Shown: piece after piece, positions 34,440 through 41,932 of the stretch
Layout of the letters: each line of letters begins with the position of its first letter
How positions within the stretch are numbered: position 1 is the first letter of the stretch
Assembly: GCA_035759585.1 (NCBI GenBank)
Contig: DASTUP010000187.1
Span: 1 to 64,000 of the forward strand
Reading direction: 5' to 3'
From: CAMLLJ01 sp035759585
GTDB lineage: Bacteria > Gemmatimonadota > Gemmatimonadetes > Gemmatimonadales > GWC2-71-9
Length of the DNA stretch: 64,000 nucleotides
Program-made: the position numbers and the translations under genes
The notes under the pieces: generated by a model
Told to the model about the DNA's origin: nothing
The model's database searches: none
The model's input: only the letters and a program-made list of their open reading frames with translations

Positions 34440-34949
34440 TCAGGCAGCCCGGCGCACGCCTTCCTGTCGCGTGACGCGATGCGCCAACGACCGGTTCTCA
34501 GCAGGATCAGCGGTCATCCAACGGTCGGCCGAGAAGGCCCCACTCCCCTCGAGCACGACCACCCCCGAAAGCGCCATGACGATCAGATGGTACTCGAACC
34601 CTTCGGCTCCCGCGGGCATGGTCCCGAACCAGTTCATGAAGAACCCATTCGGCAGATGCGTGCTCGCCGCGCCGGCCATGATCCCGATGACGCCGAGCGC
34701 AGCCACTCGCCCACCGAGCCCGAGGAGCAGTGCGATCGGGGCGAGAAGCTCGGTGACGATGGCAGCCGCCGCGAGCGGAGCGGGAAAGCCGAGAGTGTCG
34801 GTCATCCATCCCAGCGTCCCGGCAAAGCCATAGCCCCCGAACCAGCCGAGCGCATGCTGCGCGCCGTGCGGGAACATGATGAGCGCGAGCGCGACGCGTG
34901 CGAGAGCCGGCGCGGGCCTGCCGGGAGTGCTGAACAGCTGGCGAAGCAT
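34440..34949 (-). CDS. DoxX family membrane protein
   Basis: This 169-residue protein has four membrane segments and the DoxX signature (ALIMFPHGAQHALGWFGG, then PNGFFMNW). Related proteins such as MhqP/CatD act in quinone or catechol resistance and redox balance. ATG 34949 has GGAGG eight bases before. Upstream of it at 34993 is a sequence nearly identical to the box before the adjacent MarR gene, so it is probably that regulator's target. Confidence 0.88.
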   Translation of the reverse strand: MLRQLFSTPGRPAPALARVALALIMFPHGAQHALGWFGGYGFAGTLGWMTDTLGFPAPLAAAAIVTELLAPIALLLGLGGRVAALGVIGIMAGAASTHLPNGFFMNWFGTMPAGAEGFEYHLIVMALSGVVVLEGSGAFSADRWMTADPAENRSLAHRVTRQEGVRRAA

Positions 34950-34992
34950 GGATCGATCCTCCAGTGAAGTGAAATAATCTTCTACGCAACTC

Positions 34993-35004
34993 TTGTCATG
35001 CTAA
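34993..35004. promoter_or_regulatory. putative MarR box upstream of doxX-like gene
   Basis: TTGTCATGCTAA matches the TTATCATGCTAA box of the MarR gene (minus strand) at 11 of 12 positions. Confidence 0.55.
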
Positions 35005-35043
35005 CTATCTGGCGGACGCGGCTGCGGCGCCATTGCGCACCGC

Positions 35044-35568
35044 CTACTCCGTGGGTCGTCCTGCCATCGTCCGTGCGGCGCCGCGCTCGGCGTTCGCGGC
35101 CCGGACATCGTCCAGCAACTCGATCAGCTCGCCCAGCCGGCGGGCCGGGAGGGCCGACATGACCTCCGCATCCGCCTGATCGATCAGGGGATCCAGTTCG
35201 TCCAGCAGCGCCTTGCCTTCGCGCGTGGCCCGGCAGATGACCTGGCGGCGATCGGGGAAGCTGCGCTCCCGCTCGATGTGCCCTGCCCCTTCCAGCTTGT
35301 CGAGCAGGCGCGTGATGGTCGTCCCCTGGTCCAGCATCCGCTCACGGATGGCGAGGGTAGGAATGCCCGCATTCCCCGCTCCTCGAATGATCCGGAGCGC
35401 GTTGTACTGCGCGAGGCTCAGCCCATGCGGCTCGACGATGCGCGCCATGATGCGGCTGACCACCGACGCGGTGCGGAGCAGCGCCGCCGTCGCCTCCTGG
35501 CCACGCGAGCGAAACGGCTTCGCTTGCCCGATCTCCGACTGAACCGCGCTGGGCCGGCCCTTCTTCAT
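35044..35568 (-). CDS. MarR family regulator (DoxX-linked)
   Basis: This 174-residue regulator has the winged helix with LSLAQYNALRIIRGAGNAGI, DQGTTITRLLDKLEGAG and the wing SFPDRRQVICRAT. The start is ATG 35568 after GGGGAAG. It has no clear redox Cys pair, apart from one Cys in the wing, so the signal may be a small phenolic. It is followed by the DoxX gene on the same strand, and both carry a similar box upstream. It probably represses itself and doxX. Confidence 0.88.
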   Translation of the reverse strand: MKKGRPSAVQSEIGQAKPFRSRGQEATAALLRTASVVSRIMARIVEPHGLSLAQYNALRIIRGAGNAGIPTLAIRERMLDQGTTITRLLDKLEGAGHIERERSFPDRRQVICRATREGKALLDELDPLIDQADAEVMSALPARRLGELIELLDDVRAANAERGAARTMAGRPTE

Positions 35569-35624
35569 CGGCTTCCCCTTCCCGCAGGGTGTCGCCGCCG
35601 GCAAGGAACATCTCCCGGCAACAG

Positions 35625-35636
35625 TTAGCATGATAA
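35625..35636. promoter_or_regulatory. putative MarR box upstream of the marR gene
   Basis: TTAGCATGATAA, a near-palindrome around CATG, lies 57 bases upstream of the marR start. On the minus strand it reads TTATCATGCTAA, like the box at 34993. Confidence 0.55.
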
Positions 35637-35777
35637 TTAACCCGGTGCGGCATGGCAAGCCCCGTTGGCCGGGCTCCGCCGCCTGCTCTCCCGACACGCT
35701 GCGCGGGTGCCGCCCTCATCTTTTCGACGCGGGTCCTCGACGCGTTTCCGCGAAGGAGTCGTCCTGAGCGCCGCTTC

Positions 35778-37049
35778 CTATTGCGGGGCGACCTTCCACA
35801 GCTCCCCGCTGTCTTCGTCAGTCACGATGTAGAGCGCGCCATCCGGTCCTTGCCGGACATCTCGAATGCGCTGGCCGCGATCAGCGAGCAGGTGTTCCTC
35901 GCCCGAGACCCGCTCCCCGTCGAGGGTGAGACGCACCAGGCGCGTATCCTTCATGCCCCCGACGAAGAGACTCCCGCGCCAGGCCGGGAAGGCCTCCCCG
36001 GAGTAGAACTGGGCGCCCGAGGGCGCGATGACCGGGTCCCAGTAGTAGACCGGCTGCTCGTATCCATCCCGCGCCGTGACTGCGCCGGGTATCAGGCCGC
36101 CTGCGTACTCGATTCCGTAGGCGACGATCGGCCACCCGTAGTTCTTTCCCTTCTCGATCAGGTTGAGCTCGTCCCCACCGCGCGTGCCATGTTCGACGAC
36201 CCAGAAGCGTCCTTCGCCGTCGAACGCCGACGCCTGCACGTTGCGGTGGCCGAGCGTCCAGATCTCCGGGCGGGCGCCGGCCTCGCCCACAAAGGGATTG
36301 TCGCCCGGCACCGTGCCATCGGAATCGATGCGCACGATCTTCCCCATGTGGCTGCCGAGCTGCTGCGCCTGCGGCCGCATCGGCGTATCGGAGCGCTCGC
36401 CCAGGGTCACGTAGAGCTTGCCATCCGGCCCGAACGCCAGCCGCGAGCCGAAGTGCATCGTGCCGTCATAGGTCGGCAGCGCGCGGAAGATCACCTGCAC
36501 GTTCTCGACGGAGCGGCGGTCGGCTGAGAGCGCTCCACGTGCCACGCTCGTCGCATTGCCGCCGTCCCGTGCCTCGGAATAGCTCCAGAAGATCGTCCGA
36601 TCACTGGAGAACGACGGACTCAGCGCGACATCGAGCAGGCCACCCTGCCCTCGCGCATCGACCTCGGGCAATCCTGCGATCGGCTCGCCCAGCTGCCCCG
36701 CGGCGGTCACGATGCGCAGCCGGCCGGGGCGCTCCGTCACCAGCAGATCGCCGTTCGGAAGCGGCTCTACGGCCCACGGGTGCACGAGACCACGCGCCAG
36801 CACCGTCACGCTGAATGCGACATTCGATGTGACGCCGCAGGCGCGGGTCTGGCCCTCGAAGGCTGGGCGTTGATCCGGGGCGTTCGGCGGGCGGGTCTCC
36901 AGCGGCCGGCAGTCCGCCGGCGGCGCGGCTGTATCTGCTGCAGTCTGAGAATCGGGAATCGCCGTCGCAGGTACGGACTGTGAGGAGCAGCCGCTCAAGG
37001 CGGAGATCAGACCGAATGCGGCGAAGCCCGCCGCAACACGCGTATCCAT
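35778..37049 (-). CDS. PQQ-dependent soluble aldose sugar dehydrogenase, lipoprotein
   Basis: This 423-residue protein has a lipobox (ALSGCSSQ) and the six-bladed beta-propeller of the YliI/Asd family. Recognisable motifs are HPWAVEPLPNGDLLVTERPG, RLAFGPDGKLYVTLGERSD, GHRNVQASAFDGEGRFWVVE and HGTRGGDELN. The ATG at 37049 follows a G-rich stretch. It oxidises sugars in the periplasm with PQQ; PQQ biosynthesis genes are not in this window. Its stop lies about 210 bases after the MarR gene's promoter region. Confidence 0.92.
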   Translation of the reverse strand: MDTRVAAGFAAFGLISALSGCSSQSVPATAIPDSQTAADTAAPPADCRPLETRPPNAPDQRPAFEGQTRACGVTSNVAFSVTVLARGLVHPWAVEPLPNGDLLVTERPGRLRIVTAAGQLGEPIAGLPEVDARGQGGLLDVALSPSFSSDRTIFWSYSEARDGGNATSVARGALSADRRSVENVQVIFRALPTYDGTMHFGSRLAFGPDGKLYVTLGERSDTPMRPQAQQLGSHMGKIVRIDSDGTVPGDNPFVGEAGARPEIWTLGHRNVQASAFDGEGRFWVVEHGTRGGDELNLIEKGKNYGWPIVAYGIEYAGGLIPGAVTARDGYEQPVYYWDPVIAPSGAQFYSGEAFPAWRGSLFVGGMKDTRLVRLTLDGERVSGEEHLLADRGQRIRDVRQGPDGALYIVTDEDSGELWKVAPQ

Positions 37050-37213
37050 GATGGGGCCCCCGATCTGGATGTGCCATGCCGCAGCCGCTGCGGCGCGAAG
37101 CCCTTCATGCTCGCGCTCCAGGCCGCTCGCTGCCGTGACGTCCCTCACCCGTCAGCACATCCCGGCTCCTCGACGGCTCCGCTTATCTTCCGTAGACCCT
37201 CTTTCGACTGACG

Positions 37214-38797
37214 ATGAGCGCTTCCACACCGATCGCCCCGACCACGCTCGACGAATCACGCCGCCGCATCCGGGATGCGCTCCTCGCGGCCCGGCGGGTC
37301 GCCGTCGGCACGCACGCCGGCGAAGAGGTGAGGGTGCGCATGATGCACCCCGGCGCGTGGCTGCCGGACGACGATGCGGGCCGGCCGCTCGTCTATCTCG
37401 CCTCCATGAAGTCCGACCCGAAAATCCGCGAGGTCACGAGCCGGCCCGAGATCGCCCTGCTCCTGCACGAGTCGCCGACCGGGGAGGAGAGCACGAGCTG
37501 GGAGATGGAGATCACGGGACGCGCCGAAGTCGTGCGCGACCCCGCCGAGCGTGAGCGCGCGAAGCAGGCGACGATGCGCACTTCGTCCATCGTGCAGTAC
37601 CTCGACTCCGTCGGGCAGACCGACCTGCTCGCCTTCGTGCGCGTCACGCCACGGTTCATGAAGCATCGCGTCTTCGGCGAGATCGTCGCGGGCCGGCCGC
37701 CTTCGATCATCGAGTTCGCCGACGCTGCGGCGGATCGACCGGCCGATTCGGCGCTGCTCCGCCGCCGCCTCGGGATCTGGAAGGAAGCGGTGCGTTGGGC
37801 GTCGCTGACGGCGAGCGCGGCGTCGGTGGCGGTCGGTGTCGCGGCGTCGTTCGCAGCGGCCGGCACGGTACGCTGGGGCTGGGCGGCCCTGACGCTCCTT
37901 GCCGCCGTCTCGCTTCAGGCATGCACCAACATCAAGAACGATCTCGACGACCAGCTCAGCGGCGCCGACGATCTCAACCGCACGCCGATCCTTGGCCTCA
38001 CCGGCGGCTCGCGGGTCATGCAGCGCGGACTCGCGACGCGCGCGGAGCTCCTCACCGCCACACTCGTGTTCGGGCTCCTGAGCGCCGCGATCGGCCTGTA
38101 CTTCGCTCTCGCCGGCCGACCGGGCGTGATCGCTTTCGGGCTCGCGGGATTGTTCATCGGGTGGGTGTACACCGGTCCGCCGTTGCGACTCGCCAATCGC
38201 GGGCTCGGCGAGCCGGCCGTGGCACTCTCCTTCGGCCTCGGGATCGTCTGCGGCAGCGCGTACGTTCAACTCGGATATGTGCCGTTGATCGCATTGGCGG
38301 CATCGATACCCGTGTCGATTCTCGTTGCACTGATCCTCTTCATCAACGGCTTCCAGGACGCGGTGAGCGATGAGCAGGTCGCGAAGCGCACGGCCGTCGT
38401 GCGGCTCGGGCTTTCACGCGCCAGCCGCGCCTATCCGCTCATTGCCGCTGCCGCGGCCGTTGCACTCGTCGCGCTGGTCCTTGCCGGCGCCCTGCCGGCC
38501 CCCGCACTGGCGGGGCTGGCCGGCTTTCCGCTCTTCATCCAGGCGGCACGCGTGGTCCGTGAGAATTTCGAGCGGCCGATGGAGCTCGTCCCGGCCAACG
38601 CCTATACCGTCGTCGGACACCTTGCGAGCTGCCTCGCACTGGCGCTGGGTCTCGCCTGGGCCGGGATCGGCGCGCTCACCGCCGGTCTCGTTGCCGCGGC
38701 CCTCGCGGGTCTCGCGGTGCTCGCCTATTACAATCGCTCGATCGGCCGCCTCGCGAGGGCATTCTATGGTGTCCGGGACGCCGTGGCGAAGAGCTAG
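37214..38797 (+). CDS. fusion: pyridoxamine-oxidase-like flavin barrel + UbiA prenyltransferase
   Basis: This 527-residue protein joins two normally separate domains. Residues 10-165 form a split barrel like the general-stress/PNPOx FMN family (RRVAVGTHAGEEVRVRMM, then PLVYLASMKSDPKIREV). Residues 185-520 form a UbiA membrane domain with eight or nine helices: the first motif is NIKNDLDDQLSGADD (Asp243, Asp246), then GGSRVMQRGL, and the second is QDAVSDEQVAKRT (Asp382, Asp386, Lys391). UbiA enzymes prenylate aromatic acceptors for quinones. The fusion could couple prenylation to flavin chemistry, but substrate and product are unknown. There are no joined neighbours on the same strand. Confidence 0.85.
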   Translation: MSASTPIAPTTLDESRRRIRDALLAARRVAVGTHAGEEVRVRMMHPGAWLPDDDAGRPLVYLASMKSDPKIREVTSRPEIALLLHESPTGEESTSWEMEITGRAEVVRDPAERERAKQATMRTSSIVQYLDSVGQTDLLAFVRVTPRFMKHRVFGEIVAGRPPSIIEFADAAADRPADSALLRRRLGIWKEAVRWASLTASAASVAVGVAASFAAAGTVRWGWAALTLLAAVSLQACTNIKNDLDDQLSGADDLNRTPILGLTGGSRVMQRGLATRAELLTATLVFGLLSAAIGLYFALAGRPGVIAFGLAGLFIGWVYTGPPLRLANRGLGEPAVALSFGLGIVCGSAYVQLGYVPLIALAASIPVSILVALILFINGFQDAVSDEQVAKRTAVVRLGLSRASRAYPLIAAAAAVALVALVLAGALPAPALAGLAGFPLFIQAARVVRENFERPMELVPANAYTVVGHLASCLALALGLAWAGIGALTAGLVAAALAGLAVLAYYNRSIGRLARAFYGVRDAVAKS

Positions 38798-38800
38798 CCG

Positions 38801-39748
38801 TCAGCCGATCGGCTTGAGGTTCGCGACGATCCGTTCACGCTGGGCCTCGAGGAACGGCGGCAGGACGACCTTTTCGCCCAGCGTTTCCATCGCCTCGTCC
38901 ACCCCGAAGCCGGGGCCTTCGGTCGCCAGCTCAAACAGGATTCCGTTCGGCTCCCTGAAATAGAGGCTCCGGAACCAGAAGCGGTCGATCTTCCCGCTGT
39001 TGTGAATCCCGAGCGAGTTGAGTCGGTCGGCCCACGCGTCATACTCGGCATCCGGAATCCGGAACGCGACATGGTGCACTCCGCCGGCACCCTGCCGGGT
39101 CGGCGGCAGCGACGGCTGAACGGCGACGTGCAGCTCCGCCCCGGGACCACCAGCCCCCATCTCGTACACGTGGACCTGCTCCTGGCGTGCGTCGTCGGGA
39201 AGCGGGTAGGTGCGGGCAGGTCGCATCCCCACGGCACGGAGCATCGCGTCGGTCGGCTCGAGCACGGGAACGCTGAGCTGGATCGGTCCAAGCCCGCGGA
39301 CCTGGTGCTCGGCGGGCACCGGACTCTCCGACCACGGATGCTCCGGTCTTCCGCCTCCATCGCTCACCAGGGCAAGCCGCTGGCCTTCCCCGTCGTCCAC
39401 CTCGAGCTCGATTCTGCCGTCACGCTCATAGGGGCCGCGCGTGGTGACGCCGGCATCACGAAGCCACTCCTGCCACCAGCGGATGCTCGCCTCTCCTCCG
39501 ACCCGAAGTCCGGTCCGGGTGATTGCGCGGGCCCCTCGGCGCTCGGCCGGCACCGGCCAGTCGAAGAAGGTGAGGTCGGTGCCGGGACTCCCGACGGCAT
39601 CCGCGTAGAACAGATGATACGCGCTCACATCGTCCTGGTTGACGCTGCGCTTCACCAGTCGCATGCCGAGCGTGCGCGTGTAGAAGTGGTGATTGTCGCG
39701 GATCTGCGCCGAGATTGCGGTCAGGTGGTGAATGCCGAGGAGATTCAT
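38801..39748 (-). CDS. VOC ring-cleaving dioxygenase (MhqO-like), second copy
   Basis: This 315-residue protein has two vicinal-oxygen-chelate halves. Metal ligands are in GIHHLTAIS, GGVHHVAFRIP and FELATEGPGFGV (Glu). It resembles MhqO/ring-cleaving dioxygenases that open hydroquinone or catechol rings in quinone detoxification. It is a tandem paralogue of the gene at 39752 and starts four bases after that gene's stop. The fusion gene at 37214 converges on it with only three bases between. Confidence 0.9.
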   Translation of the reverse strand: MNLLGIHHLTAISAQIRDNHHFYTRTLGMRLVKRSVNQDDVSAYHLFYADAVGSPGTDLTFFDWPVPAERRGARAITRTGLRVGGEASIRWWQEWLRDAGVTTRGPYERDGRIELEVDDGEGQRLALVSDGGGRPEHPWSESPVPAEHQVRGLGPIQLSVPVLEPTDAMLRAVGMRPARTYPLPDDARQEQVHVYEMGAGGPGAELHVAVQPSLPPTRQGAGGVHHVAFRIPDAEYDAWADRLNSLGIHNSGKIDRFWFRSLYFREPNGILFELATEGPGFGVDEAMETLGEKVVLPPFLEAQRERIVANLKPIG

Positions 39749-39751
39749 GAG

Positions 39752-40702
39752 TCACACCGGGTCGAGAGGAACGAGCGCCGCCTCGATCTCCGCGCGTCGC
39801 GGCTCGAGAAACGGCGGCAGTGAAAGCCGGCGCGGATCGATGGGGCCATCGACCTCGAAGCCGGGGCCGTCGGTGGCCAGCTCGAAGAGCACACCGTTCG
39901 GCTCGCGGACATAGATCGACCTGAAATAGTGGCGATCCACGATTCCGCTGTGGCGGTAGCCGACCGAATCGAGCCGCTCGGCCCAGTCCTCCATCGGCTG
40001 CCCCTCCGGGACGCGCAGGGCGAAATGATGGACGCCGCCGGCGCCATACCGCGAACGCGGAAGGTCGCTCCGCACGACGACGTGAACTTCGGCGGGCGCT
40101 CCGCCCGATCCCATCTGGAAAAGGTGCGTTTCCGCCGCTCCGGGAATCGTGCGATCGAGCGTGAGTCCAAGGCCATCGACCAGAAATCCCTCGGTGGGAC
40201 CGAGCGCAGGAACGGTAATCGTCACTGGCCCGAGACCGCGGATCTGGTAGTCGGCCGATACGGAGCTGTCGCCCCATGGAAACACGGGCCCGACGCCCCC
40301 GTCGTCCACGAGAGCGAGGCGCGTACCCTCGATGTCCTCGAACTCGAGCGCGGGACGCCCGTCCGGGAAATCGGTCCTGCGCTGGGCGACACCGTGCGAG
40401 TCGAGGCGCTCGGCCCAGTAATCGAGGGTCCCGCTGCCCGCCACGCGAAACGTCGTGCGGGAGATGCTGTTGTTCCCGCGGCGCTCGCGGGCCGCACGCG
40501 GGAGGTCGAACACCGTCATATCCGAGCCGGGACTCCCTGCACCATCCCCGAAAAAGAGATGATACATGTCGGGGGAGTCCTGATTCACGGTCGTGATCAG
40601 CGGCCGCAGCCCCAGGATGCGCACATAGAAGTCGCGCGACGCCTGGATCCGGGCGCTGAGGGCGCTCACGTGGTGAACGCCCGCCAGTTGCAACGCAGTC
40701 AT
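39752..40702 (-). CDS. VOC ring-cleaving dioxygenase (MhqO-like), first copy
   Basis: This 316-residue paralogue of the next gene shows the same ligand set: GVHHVSALSA, GGVHHFALRVP and FELATDGPGFEV. Identity between the two is extensive in both halves, so they arose by duplication. The substrate is inferred, from relatives, to be a hydroquinone or catechol. It starts 27 bases after the YceI stop, so the three genes form an operon under the MarR operator at 41331. Confidence 0.9.
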   Translation of the reverse strand: MTALQLAGVHHVSALSARIQASRDFYVRILGLRPLITTVNQDSPDMYHLFFGDGAGSPGSDMTVFDLPRAARERRGNNSISRTTFRVAGSGTLDYWAERLDSHGVAQRRTDFPDGRPALEFEDIEGTRLALVDDGGVGPVFPWGDSSVSADYQIRGLGPVTITVPALGPTEGFLVDGLGLTLDRTIPGAAETHLFQMGSGGAPAEVHVVVRSDLPRSRYGAGGVHHFALRVPEGQPMEDWAERLDSVGYRHSGIVDRHYFRSIYVREPNGVLFELATDGPGFEVDGPIDPRRLSLPPFLEPRRAEIEAALVPLDPV

Positions 40703-40729
40703 GAACCCTCGCTTCGAATGCCGCTCCGC

Positions 40730-41296
40730 CTATGCGCGCACGGCCTGTACGTCCAACGTAATCCGGATCTCGTTGGCGACGAGTACGCCGCCGGTCTCGA
40801 GCGCCTGATTCCAGCCGAGGCCGAAGTCGCGCCGATCGATCTTCGTCACCGCCGTGAACGCCGCCTTCTGGTTGCCCCAGGGATCGATGCCTCGCCCCTC
40901 GTCGCTCGCGTCGAGCACGACTTCGCGCGTCACGCCGTGCATGGTCAGGTCTCCCGTCACCTTGAACCGCCCTTCTCCGATCGCTTCCACGGCGCGGCTC
41001 CGGAAGGTGATGACCGGATATGCCTCGACATCGAAGAAGTCGCCGGAGCGGAGGTGCGCGTCACGCTGCTCCTGCCTCGTGTCGATACTGGCGGCGTCGA
41101 TCTCGACCTCGACCGTGGAGCCGGCGAGATCGTCCTCATCGAGTCGGATGGTCCCCCGCACCGCCGCGAAACGGCCGCGCACGGTGGAGATCATCAGGTG
41201 CTTCACGGCGAAACCGATATCGGTATGCGCGGCATCGATCTCCCAGGTCGAAGCTGCGGGAACCGTTCCGGTCAGGATGTCGGGCGTCGTAGTCAT
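40730..41296 (-). CDS. YceI family protein
   Basis: This 188-residue protein has the YceI lipocalin-like beta barrel, which binds polyisoprenoids: STWEIDAAHTDIGFAVKHLM and FKVTGDLTMHGVTREVVLD. No signal peptide is present, so this copy is cytoplasmic. ATG 41296 follows AGGAGG by nine bases. A role with quinones or isoprenoid-tailed compounds fits its position as first gene of the dioxygenase operon. Confidence 0.93.
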   Translation of the reverse strand: MTTTPDILTGTVPAASTWEIDAAHTDIGFAVKHLMISTVRGRFAAVRGTIRLDEDDLAGSTVEVEIDAASIDTRQEQRDAHLRSGDFFDVEAYPVITFRSRAVEAIGEGRFKVTGDLTMHGVTREVVLDASDEGRGIDPWGNQKAAFTAVTKIDRRDFGLGWNQALETGGVLVANEIRITLDVQAVRA

Positions 41297-41320
41297 TTCA
41301 GAATTCCTCCTATGGTAAAT

Positions 41321-41348
41321 GTTATACAGCTTTCTTACTACTGAGATA
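41321..41348 (-). promoter_or_regulatory. MarR operator and -10 box of the yceI operon
   Basis: TTTCTTACTACTGAGATA (41331-41348) matches the dyad before the marR gene at 14 of 18 positions. A TATAAC -10 box lies at 41321-41326 on the minus strand just beside it. Confidence 0.65.
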
Positions 41349-41364
41349 CTTTTCCAAATGAAGC

Positions 41365-41835
41365 TCAGGACGCCTCCGCGGCAGCCTCCCTCCCGCCCGC
41401 CTCGGCGTGCTGGCCGAGGGCGCGGAGAAGCCCGATGGCGGTCCTCTGCTCCGCCAGGGTGAGCCCGGCAAGCGCCCGCTCGAGCCATTCCGCGTGCTCC
41501 GGGAAGATCCGCTCGATCAGCGCCGAGCCCTCCCTGGTGAGCGAGGCGTAGCGCGCGCGGCGGTCGGTCGGGCAATCGAGCCGCCTTACGAGCCCTTTCC
41601 CTTCCAGCCGGTCCACCAGATAGGTGATGCCGCCGGTCGAGACGAGGATCTTTCGCTGCAGCTCTCCAAGCAGGAGGTCTCCCTTGTGATAGAGCGCCTC
41701 GAGCACGGCGAATTCTCCGAGGGTGAGGCCGTGCGATGCGGCATGGGCCGCGGCATGGGCTTGGACCGCCGCCTGGGCCTTTCCCAGGACCACCGCGAGC
41801 TTGAGTGCCAGATCTTCCCGTGCCGTCCGCGCCAT
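41365..41835 (-). CDS. MarR family regulator of the yceI-dioxygenase operon
   Basis: This 156-residue winged-helix protein has LTLGEFAVLEALYHKGDLLL, the recognition helix region STGGITYLVDRLEGKGLV and the wing DCPTDRRARYASLTREG. There is no conserved Cys for thiol sensing apart from one in the wing, so it may sense a phenolic ligand. ATG 41835 is preferred to 41880, because the operator and promoter lie between. It controls itself and the yceI operon 65 bases downstream, as both carry its dyad. Confidence 0.9.
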   Translation of the reverse strand: MARTAREDLALKLAVVLGKAQAAVQAHAAAHAASHGLTLGEFAVLEALYHKGDLLLGELQRKILVSTGGITYLVDRLEGKGLVRRLDCPTDRRARYASLTREGSALIERIFPEHAEWLERALAGLTLAEQRTAIGLLRALGQHAEAGGREAAAEAS

Positions 41836-41847
41836 GGCCGCCTCACT

Positions 41848-41888
41848 TATCTTATCACTAAGATACACACCGCTTGACAAACCGTCAA
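41848..41888 (-). promoter_or_regulatory. promoter and MarR operator of the marR gene
   Basis: On the minus strand TTGACG (41883-41888), 17 bases, then TATCTT (41860-41865). The dyad TATCTTATCACTAAGATA (41848-41865), with perfect seven-base arms, overlaps the -10 box. Confidence 0.7.
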
Positions 41889-41932
41889 GGCCCGATCGAC
41901 CGTCGCCCGGCGGGCCGGTGATATCTTGGGCG

